A DNA stretch of 64,000 bases from Flavivirga amylovorans (GCF_030540875.1 NZ_JAUOEM010000006.1:248001-312000); one strand, 5' to 3'. Shown: positions 1 to 8,257, counted from the stretch's first letter. Notes: a model not told the origin generated them from the letters alone. Translations and numbers: made by a program.

Positions 1-1276
1 CATTATTTTCAACAATAACATCATGTACACCTTCTTCGCTTATTGAATTTTGAGGATCGAATGTAATAGACCACGGGTTTTTTTGAGCAGAACCATCTCC
101 CAATGTATTATTAGCAACTACTATCCAACGACTAGCACTATTCATACTGTCTTTTGCTAAGATTTCGTCCTCCTTTAATAATATACCGCCACTATGTAGT
201 TTAATATTATGATGGGCAGAACCTGCATTATAGAATAAATTATGACCAATAAATGTATTTACTGCATATCTAGGCCTTATATTATGCTGTGCGGGATTTG
301 CTAACTCGGTACCTAACATATTAAACCCATTTGATAATACCCAAGAGTTAAAACTAGTAGTGGGTGCTGTATTTGTTGATTCATACATAAAAATATTTGA
401 AGGGTATCGCATACTTTGTGATTCGTTTGCCGTACCATTCAAGACATAATACTCAACAGTAGTCCCTACATAAAAACTAGTGTTAGTTCCTCTAATAATA
501 TAAATATCTTCAGAAGTATTAGGAAGGTTTATAGCTTGTGAATTTAAATCTGAAACGACTACACGAGCGGCCCAATCTGATGTGGATGGTTTACCTCTTT
601 CTATGTTTACCTCGTCTATAATAGGGTCTGCATTTGTTCCATTTTTGCCTATTTGTATATCCTGAACTTTTTTAAGGTTTATTGGACCAAATGAAGTGAA
701 ATCTTGACCAGACATTAATAGGTAACGTTTTCCAGATTCCCATACAGGCCAAAAAGTTTGATCTGTTAGTAAAAGAGCGTCTTCTGGAGCTTCAGAAACA
801 TGCGAATTTGTACTTATTACAACGGTATTTTCTTCAATATATACTTTATCAGGGTCTGTTACTGTAATTTCAACAAATGCGTCATTAAAATTTCCTTCAC
901 TATCCTGAGCTCTTACTTTTACTGTATAAAATCCTGCAGACTCAAAAACATGAGAAGCAATTGGACCTCCGATTTGCGAGTTTTTGGATTTGTTACTATG
1001 TTTCCATACGCCACTAGCTTCGTCGTTGAATGTAAAATGATATGCTAATTCCCTAAAGGTATTGACATCTTTATTTTCGTGAGTCGTTTCTATGGCACTA
1101 AATTGAATAGCTAAAGGAGCTGGTCCACTAGTTCTACTGGCTTTTAATACTGTTGATATAACACTCTCATTGTCAATGCTTGAGTCAGGGTCGTCTACTT
1201 GGGAACCATCATCAGAACTACAGGCAGTCACTATTATAATGCATATTGCAGCAAGCCATACAAATAAATTTTTCAT
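1..1276 (-). CDS. Partial PKD-domain surface lipoprotein with beta-helix-like region
   Basis: I read this frame from the reverse strand; it is open from an ATG at 1276 to the left edge, so the C-terminus is missing (425 codons visible). Residues 1-19 form a lipoprotein signal ending VTAC (Cys19), followed by a Ser/Asp-rich linker, as in exported Bacteroidota surface lipoproteins. Roughly residues 45-130 look like a PKD fold (APLAIQFSA near the start, HVFESAGFYTVKVRAQD near the end). The rest has short Asn- and Gly-rich repeats such as NTFIGHNLFYNAG and HDVIVENN, typical of right-handed parallel beta-helix proteins. No catalytic residues could be assigned. It may bind or process polysaccharide, but that is a guess from the architecture. 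Confidence 0.8.
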   Translation of the reverse strand, partial: MKNLFVWLAAICIIIVTACSSDDGSQVDDPDSSIDNESVISTVLKASRTSGPAPLAIQFSAIETTHENKDVNTFRELAYHFTFNDEASGVWKHSNKSKNSQIGGPIASHVFESAGFYTVKVRAQDSEGNFNDAFVEITVTDPDKVYIEENTVVISTNSHVSEAPEDALLLTDQTFWPVWESGKRYLLMSGQDFTSFGPINLKKVQDIQIGKNGTNADPIIDEVNIERGKPSTSDWAARVVVSDLNSQAINLPNTSEDIYIIRGTNTSFYVGTTVEYYVLNGTANESQSMRYPSNIFMYESTNTAPTTSFNSWVLSNGFNMLGTELANPAQHNIRPRYAVNTFIGHNLFYNAGSAHHNIKLHSGGILLKEDEILAKDSMNSASRWIVVANNTLGDGSAQKNPWSITFDPQNSISEEGVHDVIVENN

Positions 1277-1305
1277 AGTATTTTTATTGATTGGGGGTTT
1301 AATTT

Positions 1306-1313
1306 CAAATATA
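1306..1313 (-). promoter_or_regulatory. -7 promoter element TATATTTG for the PKD lipoprotein
   Basis: TATATTTG on the minus strand matches the Bacteroidota -7 consensus TAnnTTTG and lies about 30 bases upstream of the ATG at 1276. I see no clear -33 TTTG at the usual distance. Confidence 0.5.
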
Positions 1314-1564
1314 GTAAAAGTGTAAGATTCACTATACTTTTTTTACTTTATATTCAAAATATGTTTTTTATACAATATTTTGAAAAACAGGTATTGCTTG
1401 AATGTGATGATTTTAGCTTCTTCATATTAATTTAATTTTTTTATTTCAGAATTGAGATATAATTCATTAAATCTATTTATGTAATTCATAAAATATATAA
1501 ATAAAAATATATGAATTATAATATAGATATTTGTTTATCTATAAATAGTACAAAAATAAAAGTT

Positions 1565-2344
1565 ATGAAAACGAATTTTTTTCTTTTAATTGGAGTGTTA
1601 GTATTATGCTCTAATTGTGCAGTAATAAAACCTGGTGAAGCTGGGGTAAAACAGACATTAGGTAAATTTTCAAATGAAGTATCAACTCAAGGGACTGTAT
1701 TTTATAACCCTTTTATAAGCAAAGTGATTAAAGAATCTACACAAACCAAAAATATAAAACTTATTTTGACTTTACCTAGTAAAGAAGGGCTTAGCGTAAA
1801 TTCTGAAATCTCTATTTTATACCGTTTAGTACAAAACAAGATTCCTTCTGTGTTAGAGAATTTAGGACAAGGGTATGAATCTATAATTACTAGTGTGTTT
1901 AGATCAGCCTCTTCCGATGTTTGCGCGCAATTTTACGCTAAGGATATGCATTCTGGAATGCGAGCAAAAATAGAAGAGGAAATTAAAAATAAAATGGAAA
2001 TAAATCTTAAAAAGCAAGCAGACGGAATAGAACTCATTGCTGTTTTAATGAAACGTATACAATTACCCAAAGGTTTAGCCAATTCTATAGAGCGAAAATT
2101 ACAGGCAGAACAAGATGCCATGCGAATGGAGTTTGTATTACAGCAAGCAACGCTAGAAGCCGAAAGAAAAGTAATAAATGCCAAAGGAGAACGAGATGCC
2201 CAAAAAATACTTTCTGAAGGATTAACACAGGAAATTATTAAAATTAGAAGCATAGAGGCTTTCAATAAATTAGCTGAATCAACTAATAGTAAAATAATTA
2301 TTACTGATGGAAAAACACCTCTATTGATTAATTCGGATGAGTAA
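1565..2344 (+). CDS. Prohibitin/SPFH-domain lipoprotein
   Basis: The longer frame opens at 1511, but the ATG at 1565 gives a clean lipoprotein signal (MKTNFFLLIGVLVLCSNC, lipid Cys at residue 18), so I choose 1565. The mature protein is an SPFH/prohibitin-type domain: it starts VIKPGEAGVKQTLG, has the region QTKNIKLILTLPSKEGLSV typical of the family, and ends in a charged coiled-coil stretch (ERKLQAEQDAMRMEF to AEGERDAQKI-like). SPFH proteins form membrane-associated ring scaffolds, usually anchored by an N-terminal helix. Here a lipobox replaces that helix, so the anchor is predicted to be a lipid on the periplasmic side. The 75-aa gene at 2396 follows in the same direction. Partner proteins are unknown. 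Confidence 0.85.
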   Translation: MKTNFFLLIGVLVLCSNCAVIKPGEAGVKQTLGKFSNEVSTQGTVFYNPFISKVIKESTQTKNIKLILTLPSKEGLSVNSEISILYRLVQNKIPSVLENLGQGYESIITSVFRSASSDVCAQFYAKDMHSGMRAKIEEEIKNKMEINLKKQADGIELIAVLMKRIQLPKGLANSIERKLQAEQDAMRMEFVLQQATLEAERKVINAKGERDAQKILSEGLTQEIIKIRSIEAFNKLAESTNSKIIITDGKTPLLINSDE

Positions 2345-2395
2345 GCGAAATATACATTAAGATATAATATAAACTGTATAAAAAATGTTCGTATT

Positions 2396-2623
2396 ATGAA
2401 AGACTTAATAGAAAAAGCTTTAGAATTTGATAAAAGGAAAGTGAGCAAGATGACCACAAGCGATCGAGTTTCAGCATCAAGAGAAGCAAAATCGTTAATA
2501 CTTAGTATTAATGAGCTCTATAAAAAAAATAAGGATCCATACCTGATGCATATTATGAAACTGCTAACTAAGAAAAAACATAAGATTGAAAGAAGGCTAA
2601 AAGGAGGTTTATCGATTACATAA
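2396..2623 (+). CDS. Small basic helical protein, 75 aa
   Basis: A short frame 51 bases downstream of the SPFH gene and on the same strand, so possibly co-transcribed. The translation is rich in Lys and Arg and appears all-helical, with no signal peptide or cysteines. It ends in a strongly basic segment (LLTKKKHKIERRLKGG). I do not recognise a family. The opposite-strand frame overlapping this gene and the SPFH C-terminus is a shadow. Coding is supported by normal composition and position, but not by any motif. Confidence 0.6.
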   Translation: MKDLIEKALEFDKRKVSKMTTSDRVSASREAKSLILSINELYKKNKDPYLMHIMKLLTKKKHKIERRLKGGLSIT

Positions 2624-3065
2624 AATAGTATATGGTGGTTATGCCATTTTATATGCCTCTATAATAATCTAAAATTTTCACTCGTAATAAATTACTCGTA
2701 TTTGATTCAAGTTTAGCTCAGCACTATTCATATTATTTTTACTGGTAATATACTCTACAATGTTTGATACCACCTTTATTGTATTGTACTTCGTTAACAC
2801 GAAAATATTCTTTAAAAGCGGTTTTTGCAAGTTTCCATGCATATTGACTGTTCAATATTTGTATCTAGCGAAGTGAAAATTGTGCTTTAGAAAAGGATGA
2901 AAAGAATCTCTATATAATTTTGTTTTGTCAGTTGATTCAAAATAAGGTTTTAAATTATAATAAACCTTGTTTTGTTGCTTAACTATGCTTTTAAATTAGT
3001 TATTTTACACGAACAATTAACATTAAAGTGTATATTATATTTTAATTAAGAGCGTTAAGCTACAT
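2624..3065. other. 442-bp intergenic region, mostly empty
   Basis: No full gene is visible. One minus-strand stretch (2739-2864) reads like the tail of a protein and is listed separately. The rest is AT-rich and contains the unrecognised promoter region of the peptidase at 3066. Confidence 0.6.
2739..2864 (-). pseudogene. Possible C-terminal gene remnant
   Basis: On the minus strand, 41 codons are open between an in-frame TAG and a TAA at 2741-2739. There is no ATG start. The translation has coding-like composition (for example AWKLAKTAFKEYF and NKGGIKHCRVYYQ), unlike the surrounding bases. It could be the decayed end of a gene or chance; I do not recognise a family. Confidence 0.25.
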
Positions 3066-3917
3066 ATGTTCCAAATTTTAGTAATTCAACAATACAGTTT
3101 AGGTAGTCAGATCATTCTCGGTATTTTCTTTGTGGCCATGGGGTATATATTTATAAACTATGGTATGAAAATGATAGAAATGGGCTACGTGCTTAAATAC
3201 AAACGACCATTATATAATCATTTTTATCTTCGTTTAAGACGTTTAAATAAAAATCAAAAAGCTGTTTTAAGAAATCAATTTTCCTTTTATAAAAAACTCA
3301 CAACCCAAGAGAAAAAGTATTTTGAACATCGAGTAGCATCCTTTATAAAAGATAAAGATTTTATTGGCAGAGATGGCATCGTAATTAACGATGAAATAAA
3401 AGTTTTAATAGCGTCTACCGCTGTAATGCTAACGTTTGGTTTTCGTGATTTTTATATTGGGATTATTTCAAAAATAGTCATATATCCTGGAAACTATTAT
3501 TCTAATATAAATAAGGCATATCATAAGGGGGAATTTAATCCTAGGTTTAAAACTCTGGTATTATCCTGGGAAGACTTTGTAAAAGGTTTCGATAATGAAA
3601 GTGATAATTTGAATTTAGGAATCCATGAGATTACACATGCAATTCATATTAATAGTATGAAGGAACGGGATGTAAGCTCCATTATTTTTAGTGATTCTTT
3701 TAAAGAATTATCTGCTTTATTCTCTAAAAACGAATTACTACGTGATGAATTACAAGCGTCTGATTATTTTAGAAAATATGCCTACACAAATCAATTTGAG
3801 TTTTTAGCGGTTACTATTGAGAATTTTATAGAAACACCTCAAGAATTTAGATCTCAGTTTCCAGAAATTTATAGTAAAATAAAGCAGATGCTTAATTTTA
3901 AAGTTAAGGGGTATTAG
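3066..3917 (+). CDS. Zinc-dependent peptidase, MtfA/M90-like, membrane-anchored
   Basis: 283 aa with a membrane helix near the N-terminus (about residues 13-35), then a soluble domain. The zinc motif HEITH is at residues 187-191 and a likely third ligand is the Glu in NQFEFLAVTIENF near residue 245, the layout of the MtfA family (peptidase M90). The region before it (RDGIVINDEIKVLIASTAVMLTFG) also matches that family. E. coli MtfA is soluble; the extra N-terminal helix here predicts attachment to the inner membrane. The gene ends 14 bases inside the convergent PPOX gene. Substrate unknown. Confidence 0.85.
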   Translation: MFQILVIQQYSLGSQIILGIFFVAMGYIFINYGMKMIEMGYVLKYKRPLYNHFYLRLRRLNKNQKAVLRNQFSFYKKLTTQEKKYFEHRVASFIKDKDFIGRDGIVINDEIKVLIASTAVMLTFGFRDFYIGIISKIVIYPGNYYSNINKAYHKGEFNPRFKTLVLSWEDFVKGFDNESDNLNLGIHEITHAIHINSMKERDVSSIIFSDSFKELSALFSKNELLRDELQASDYFRKYAYTNQFEFLAVTIENFIETPQEFRSQFPEIYSKIKQMLNFKVKGY

Positions 3918-4518
3918 TTTTTAGAATATTTATTTCCTCTTGTAATGCTTTAATTTTATCATATAAAGGTTTTGTTACTTCTTCAATTTGCTCTATCGTA
4001 AAACGGCGTCGGATATGCTGTCTGCAATTAACATCCCAGGCTTCAACCGTAAAAATGATAGCTCTTTCAGATTTAGCATTATAGTTTTCATCAGATAATG
4101 AATTGATTAACTCCTTATCATTTTCAATAATTTCAGCTGTTCCCCAAATTTTGATTCTGGTTTGGTTGGAATAATCCATTAGAAAAATATAAGCTTTATT
4201 ATTCTCGCTAAGGTTTCCTATTGAAATATATTGCTTATTTCCAGAGAAATCTGCAAAAGCTAACCGTTTATTATCTAATACTTTTAAAAAACCTTTAGGC
4301 CCGCCTCTGTGCTGTATATATGGTTGATTGTTATTATTAGAGGTTGCGAAATAAAAAGAATCCATATTTTGTAGTATGTGGAATAAATTCGAATTGATCT
4401 CATGTTGCCATCCTCCGGATAGTTCCATACGTTCATAAGATTTTCGTGAGCCATATTTTTCCTGAAGTTCTTTTACTGCTGGTGTAAATGCAATATCGCT
4501 GGTATGTTTCATGGTCAT
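3904..4518 (-). CDS. Pyridoxamine 5'-phosphate oxidase-family (PPOX) flavoprotein
   Basis: 204 aa, soluble. The split-barrel FMN-binding core is recognisable: FYFATSNNNNQPYIQHRGGPKGFLKVLD, then LAFADFSGNKQYISIGNL and a later segment RIKIWGTAEII. These match the general-stress/PPOX class that binds FMN or F420-like cofactors rather than true PdxH. The C-terminus is a helical tail that includes CRQHIRRRFTIEQIEE. It is convergent with the upstream peptidase and shares its last 14 bases. A second start (MKHTSD) two codons in is equally possible. Confidence 0.85.
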   Translation of the reverse strand: MTMKHTSDIAFTPAVKELQEKYGSRKSYERMELSGGWQHEINSNLFHILQNMDSFYFATSNNNNQPYIQHRGGPKGFLKVLDNKRLAFADFSGNKQYISIGNLSENNKAYIFLMDYSNQTRIKIWGTAEIIENDKELINSLSDENYNAKSERAIIFTVEAWDVNCRQHIRRRFTIEQIEEVTKPLYDKIKALQEEINILKTNTP

Positions 4519-4553
4519 AACTGTTATAAAAAAGGTGAAAAAGTCTGATTTTT

Positions 4554-4626
4554 TGTCTGTTCGAGCGCAGTCGAGAACTAAAATACTTCGTTAAATATGA
4601 AGGTTTCGACTACGCTCAACCAGACA
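4554..4626. repeat. Imperfect inverted repeat of the TTCGACTRCGCTCAACC type
   Basis: Arms at about 4554-4578 and 4602-4626 pair imperfectly (TCGAGCGCAGTCGAGA against TTTCGACTACGCTCAACC). It lies between two minus-strand genes. A related sequence recurs at 46425-46525, so this is a dispersed intergenic palindromic repeat. It has no T-run typical of a terminator. Confidence 0.6.
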
Positions 4627-4656
4627 TTCAATTCTTATGTGTCTTTTTTATTTGGA

Positions 4657-5643
4657 TTATTTTATTTGGTTCTTTTTTAAAAAATTCAGTATGTAATTTG
4701 CTATTTCAATACCTTTTTCTTCAAGAGCAAAATGACCTGTGTCCAATAAGTGAGTTTCTAAGTTTTTTAAATCTTTTTTGTATGAATATGCCCCTTCAGC
4801 AGGGAATATAATATCATTTTTGCCCCAAACAATGAGTGTTGGTGGTTGATAATCTCTAAGATATTGTTGCCATTCTGGATATAATGTTACATTGGTTCTA
4901 TAATCATAAAACAAGGCTAATTGTATCTCATTATTTTCTGGTCTTGTAAGATGATGTAAATCTATTGTCCAGTTATCTGGACTAATTTTCGATATATCTT
5001 GTACGCCGTGCGTGTATTGCCATTTCAATCCATCAATAGAATGGGAACCTTCAAGGGTTTTGCCGTTTTCAATAGTATAATCATTCCAATACTTTTTAAT
5101 AGGGTTCCAGAATTCAAGTAAACCTTCTTCATAGGCATTCCCATTTTGAATAATTAACGACTCTATGCGGTTTGGATGTTTAGTGGCAATTCTATAACCA
5201 ATTGGCGCACCATAATCCATTAAGTATAAACTGTATTTTTCTACATTAAGTTCATTTATAAATGCTTCTACAATTTTTGACATATTATCGAAAGTATAAT
5301 CGAAATCTTTTATTAAAGGTTGATCGCTTTTTCCAAAACCAGGATAATCAGGAGCTAACACATGATACTGAACAGACAAGTCTGTTATTAAATTACGAAA
5401 CATATATGATGATGTTGGATAACCATGTAATAATATAATCGTTGGTTTATTAATGTCCCCAGCTTCACGGTAAAAAATATTTAATCCATTTATAGTGACG
5501 TTTTTGTGTAATGTTGGATAAGGGGTCTTTTCAATCGCATTACTAATTTTAGCATTTTTTAAGCCATTAAAAGACAATACTCCAAAGGATACAATTGCTA
5601 ATAGGGTTAAACCCAAAATTGATTTTAAAATTTGTGTTTTCAT
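4657..5643 (-). CDS. Exported alpha/beta hydrolase with Asp nucleophile (dehalogenase/epoxide hydrolase-like)
   Basis: 328 aa. An N-terminal hydrophobic helix (residues 7-25) predicts export or membrane anchoring. The alpha/beta-hydrolase core has the oxyanion motif HGYPTSS (73-79), a nucleophile elbow LMDYGAPIG with Asp143, an acid Asp277 in GKNDIIF and His304 in TGHFALEE. An Asp nucleophile is the hallmark of haloalkane dehalogenases and epoxide hydrolases. The Trp that usually follows the nucleophile in those enzymes is Tyr here, so the exact reaction is uncertain. It stands alone, with a repeat downstream and a MITE-like element upstream. Confidence 0.85.
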   Translation of the reverse strand: MKTQILKSILGLTLLAIVSFGVLSFNGLKNAKISNAIEKTPYPTLHKNVTINGLNIFYREAGDINKPTIILLHGYPTSSYMFRNLITDLSVQYHVLAPDYPGFGKSDQPLIKDFDYTFDNMSKIVEAFINELNVEKYSLYLMDYGAPIGYRIATKHPNRIESLIIQNGNAYEEGLLEFWNPIKKYWNDYTIENGKTLEGSHSIDGLKWQYTHGVQDISKISPDNWTIDLHHLTRPENNEIQLALFYDYRTNVTLYPEWQQYLRDYQPPTLIVWGKNDIIFPAEGAYSYKKDLKNLETHLLDTGHFALEEKGIEIANYILNFLKKNQIK

Positions 5644-5732
5644 AATGTTTTATTTAATTGTTATTTAATATGACGCATTTATCGGTATCGTCTTTTAATA
5701 TTCCAAATATTAATTTTGGGTGTTTTTGCTAT

Positions 5733-5914
5733 GAACTCATCTTGACTTTTTGTTTTTAACCGAACCCGCCTGCCGGATGGGCAGGAATGAGATAAGATTT
5801 GTTCAGATGAAGCATTTTTTGCAAGGCATAACAGTGCTAAGCATAAAAAAAAGTAACAAAATATGGGTGAATTTTAGCCATTCTTTAGGAAATAGAAAAA
5901 GTCAAGATGAGTTC
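5733..5914. mobile_element. MITE-like element, 19-bp perfect terminal inverted repeats
   Basis: Perfect 19-bp inverted repeats lie at 5733-5751 (GAACTCATCTTGACTTTTT) and 5896-5914, 144 bp apart. The element is bordered by TAT on both sides (5730-5732 and 5915-5917), consistent with a 3-bp target duplication. The inside has no convincing gene; it contains a small hairpin, CCTGCC...GGCAGG, near 5771-5787. This is the structure of a non-autonomous miniature transposable element. No transposase with such ends is in the window. Confidence 0.55.
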
Positions 5915-5955
5915 TATACTTGTAATTTGGTTGCTATTTAATGTTTTCATAATTT

Positions 5956-6363
5956 TTATAATTTGCGTTCGTTTTCATTTATTTTTATATCATTGGCACT
6001 CATATCTCTCACTCTCATTAATCCGTCATTATCAAATTCCCAATGTTCATTACCATGTGTTCTATACCATTGTTGTGTTTTTTCGTTTAGCCATTCATAT
6101 TCAAAGCGAACAGAAATTCTGTTTTCGGAAAAGCACCATAAATATTTTTTTAATTTATAATGTGATTCTTTTTTCCATTTTCTGCTTAAAAACTGTTCAA
6201 TGGCATCTCTGCCTTGAAAAAATAAGTTTCTATTACGCCATTTTGAATTTTTAGAGTAGGCTAACGATACTCTATATGGATCTTTGCTATTCCAAGCATC
6301 TTCTGCTGCTCGTACTTTGGCTTCTGCTGTTTCTTTGTTAAAAGGTGGTGTTAATTTTTTCAT
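5956..6363 (-). CDS. DUF1348 family protein (NTF2/SnoaL-like fold)
   Basis: 135 aa, soluble. The start [23 protein letters not shown], the middle [18 protein letters not shown] and the segment [14 protein letters not shown] are characteristic of DUF1348, a family with the cone-shaped NTF2/SnoaL fold and no established activity. A 20-bp palindrome identical in core to the one before the tetR gene sits 13 bases upstream of the start. This gene is therefore the likely target of the TetR regulator immediately upstream on the same strand. Confidence 0.9.
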   Translation of the reverse strand: MKKLTPPFNKETAEAKVRAAEDAWNSKDPYRVSLAYSKNSKWRNRNLFFQGRDAIEQFLSRKWKKESHYKLKKYLWCFSENRISVRFEYEWLNEKTQQWYRTHGNEHWEFDNDGLMRVRDMSANDIKINENERKL

Positions 6364-6376
6364 TGTTTCAGCTAAC

Positions 6377-6396
6377 AGAACAGACAGGTCTGTTCT
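6377..6396. promoter_or_regulatory. TetR operator upstream of the DUF1348 gene
   Basis: AGAACAGAC-AG-GTCTGTTCT is a perfect palindrome with 9-bp arms and a 2-bp centre. The core AACAGAC-AG-GTCTGTT is repeated exactly at 7007-7022 upstream of the tetR gene, which is strong evidence for one regulator binding both sites. Confidence 0.75.
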
Positions 6397-6426
6397 TTTT
6401 GTTTATAAAAATATTATCTTGGTGTT

Positions 6427-6987
6427 TTATTTTAATAAATTAATACATGCATTTTTAGCGGCTATAATAGGCCATTTGTTTTTTTGAATTTGGGATAAAA
6501 TAATAGCACCTTCAATAAGTATTATAATTTGATCTCCTAAACTTTCTGCTTGTTCTAAGGAATATTCAGGAGCATCTTTTAACAAGCTATGAATATAATG
6601 TCTTATTTCATTTTTATGATTTATGGCTTGATCTCTAATTTTATCATGATCACTTGGTAAGTCTGTTATAATATTTTGCCATCCACAGCCTCTAAAATCT
6701 ACTTCACACAACCAATCTGTTAAAAAATCAAAACAACGAATTACTTTTCCTTTACTAGTGTTTTCTGTTGATAGATAATCAAATAATTTTCCCATCCACA
6801 TACTATGCCTATCTATTAGGTAAGCGACTGCAATATCTTCTTTAGACCTGAAATGTTGGTACATACTAGCTTTAGCAACTCCAGCTTCAGCAATAATTTG
6901 ATTAATACCAGTTTGATTATAGCCATTATGATAAAACAGATCTGATGCTGTTTCTATAATACGTTCTTTTACTCCTAATCTTTTCAT
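6427..6987 (-). CDS. TetR/AcrR family transcriptional repressor
   Basis: 186 aa. Residues about 5-60 form the TetR helix-turn-helix (IIETASDLFYHNGYNQTGINQII then AGVAKASMYQHFRSKEDI). The C-terminal ligand domain is typical of the family, with the conserved CGWQNIITDLPSDH region. A palindromic operator overlaps its own promoter and a second copy precedes the downstream DUF1348 gene, so it probably represses itself and that gene. The inducing ligand is unknown. The flavoprotein and hydrolase genes nearby lack the operator. Confidence 0.92.
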   Translation of the reverse strand: MKRLGVKERIIETASDLFYHNGYNQTGINQIIAEAGVAKASMYQHFRSKEDIAVAYLIDRHSMWMGKLFDYLSTENTSKGKVIRCFDFLTDWLCEVDFRGCGWQNIITDLPSDHDKIRDQAINHKNEIRHYIHSLLKDAPEYSLEQAESLGDQIIILIEGAIILSQIQKNKWPIIAAKNACINLLK

Positions 6988-6991
6988 AATG

Positions 6992-6999
6992 CAAATATA
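6992..6999 (-). promoter_or_regulatory. -7 promoter element of tetR
   Basis: TATATTTG on the minus strand matches TAnnTTTG and is 4 bases upstream of the tetR ATG, implying a nearly leaderless transcript or a start slightly further in. The operator at 7007-7022 lies just upstream, in the -10 to -33 spacer. Confidence 0.55.
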
Positions 7000-7006
7000 T
7001 AATAAA

Positions 7007-7022
7007 AACAGACAGGTCTGTT
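7007..7022. promoter_or_regulatory. TetR operator in the tetR promoter
   Basis: AACAGAC-AG-GTCTGTT, a perfect 7-bp-arm palindrome identical to the core at 6379-6394. Its position between the promoter elements predicts autorepression. Confidence 0.75.
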
Positions 7023-7142
7023 CGTTATTAACATAACTTTAACATTTTATTTTCTCGTTTTTAATGTTTGCTACATGATTTTTATCATACTTTATTTTCC
7101 TTTTCATGCTTAATTTTAATATGGAATTTAAAACCAAGTGAG

Positions 7143-7559
7143 ATGAAAAGAAGAACTCCAGTTTCAGAAATAATGAGCAAGGATCTTATTGCTTTATATA
7201 AAGAAGATACTTTAGAAACAGCTGAAATGCTTTTTAAAAAGAATGGCATTAGACATATTCCTGTTGTTAGTGGTGAATCTATTATTGGTATGTTAAGTTA
7301 TACTGATTTACTTAGAATTAGTTTTGCAGATGCAACAGATGATGAGAATAGTATTGACACAATAGTTTATAATATGTTTACTATTGAACAGGTCATGACA
7401 AAAAACCTAGTAAGTGTTTCTAGCGATACAACTATTAAAGAAGTCGCTGAAATTTTAGCTAATAATGAGTTTCATGCTTTACCAATTGTAGACGATTCAC
7501 TTTTGGTCGGTATTGTAACTACAACAGATTTAATAAACTATCTGCTAAAGCAATATTAA
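7143..7559 (+). CDS. CBS-domain protein (tandem CBS pair)
   Basis: The frame opens at 7068, but residues before MKRRTPVSEIM look like untranslated leader, so the ATG at 7143 is preferred (139 aa). Two CBS domains follow in order: PVSEIMSKDLIALYKEDT to IIGMLSYTDLLRI, then IEQVMTKNLVSVSSDTTIKEVAEIL to LVGIVTTTDLINYLL. Stand-alone CBS pairs bind adenine nucleotides and act as energy sensors. The stop overlaps the stop of the convergent rpe gene by a few bases. No partner enzyme is evident next door. Confidence 0.9.
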   Translation: MKRRTPVSEIMSKDLIALYKEDTLETAEMLFKKNGIRHIPVVSGESIIGMLSYTDLLRISFADATDDENSIDTIVYNMFTIEQVMTKNLVSVSSDTTIKEVAEILANNEFHALPIVDDSLLVGIVTTTDLINYLLKQY

Positions 7560-8218
7560 GAATTAGCTAGCGCTTTAAGATCTTTGATAGTGGTGATTTG
7601 GTCACTACTTTTAAAGACATAACTTCCGGCAACTAAAACATCGGCGCCAGCATCTACAAGTGCTTTAGCATTTTTATTAGTCACACCGCCATCAATTTCT
7701 ATAATTGTTGAAGCACCTTTACGTACAATTAATTCTTTTAACTGCGATACTTTGTTATATGTGTTTTCAATAAAACTCTGCCCTCCAAACCCTGGATTTA
7801 CACTCATAATACAAACTAAATCAATGTCATTTATAGTGTCTTCTAAAACATTTATATTAGTATGTGGGTTTAGTGCTACACCAGCTTTCATCCCTTCAGC
7901 TTTTATAGCTTGTAAAGTTCTATGTAAATGCGTACAAGCTTCGTAATGTACGGTAAGTACATCACTACCTAATTCTGCAAACGTTTTAATATACCTATCA
8001 GGATCAACAATCATTAAATGTACATCAATCGTTTTTTTTGCATATTTTGTAATAGCCTGTAAAACAGGCATTCCAAAAGAAATGTTAGGTACAAATACCC
8101 CATCCATAATATCAATGTGAAACCAGTCGGCGTCACTGGTATTAACCATTTCTATATCACGTTGAAGGTTTGCAAAATCTGCAGCCAGAATTGATGGAGC
8201 AATTAGTTTAGAACTCAT
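7556..8218 (-). CDS. rpe: Ribulose-phosphate 3-epimerase
   Basis: Interconverts ribulose 5-phosphate and xylulose 5-phosphate in the pentose phosphate pathway, in the cytoplasm. The start at 8218 (MSSKLIAPSILAADFANL) fits the family; the frame extends 8 codons further to 8242 without homology. Family signatures are visible: DWFHIDIMDGVFVPNISFGMPVL, DVHLMIVDPDRYI, VNPGFGGQSFI and IEIDGGV. The length of 220 aa is normal. The start is followed upstream by the BLUF gene in the same direction. Confidence 0.97.
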   Translation of the reverse strand: MSSKLIAPSILAADFANLQRDIEMVNTSDADWFHIDIMDGVFVPNISFGMPVLQAITKYAKKTIDVHLMIVDPDRYIKTFAELGSDVLTVHYEACTHLHRTLQAIKAEGMKAGVALNPHTNINVLEDTINDIDLVCIMSVNPGFGGQSFIENTYNKVSQLKELIVRKGASTIIEIDGGVTNKNAKALVDAGADVLVAGSYVFKSSDQITTIKDLKALANS

Positions 8219-8257
8219 GGAATATTTTTGTTTATTCGGCAAAAATAACTGTTTTAC

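Noticed and set aside
1933-2457. 174-aa minus-strand frame opposite the SPFH gene
   Set aside because: Lies antisense to a well-supported gene; its hydrophobic composition mirrors the coding strand and no motif is visible.
5750-6254. Two plus-strand frames (63 and 115 aa) across the MITE and the DUF1348 gene
   Set aside because: One spans the element's interior, the other is antisense to the DUF1348 gene; neither has coding character.
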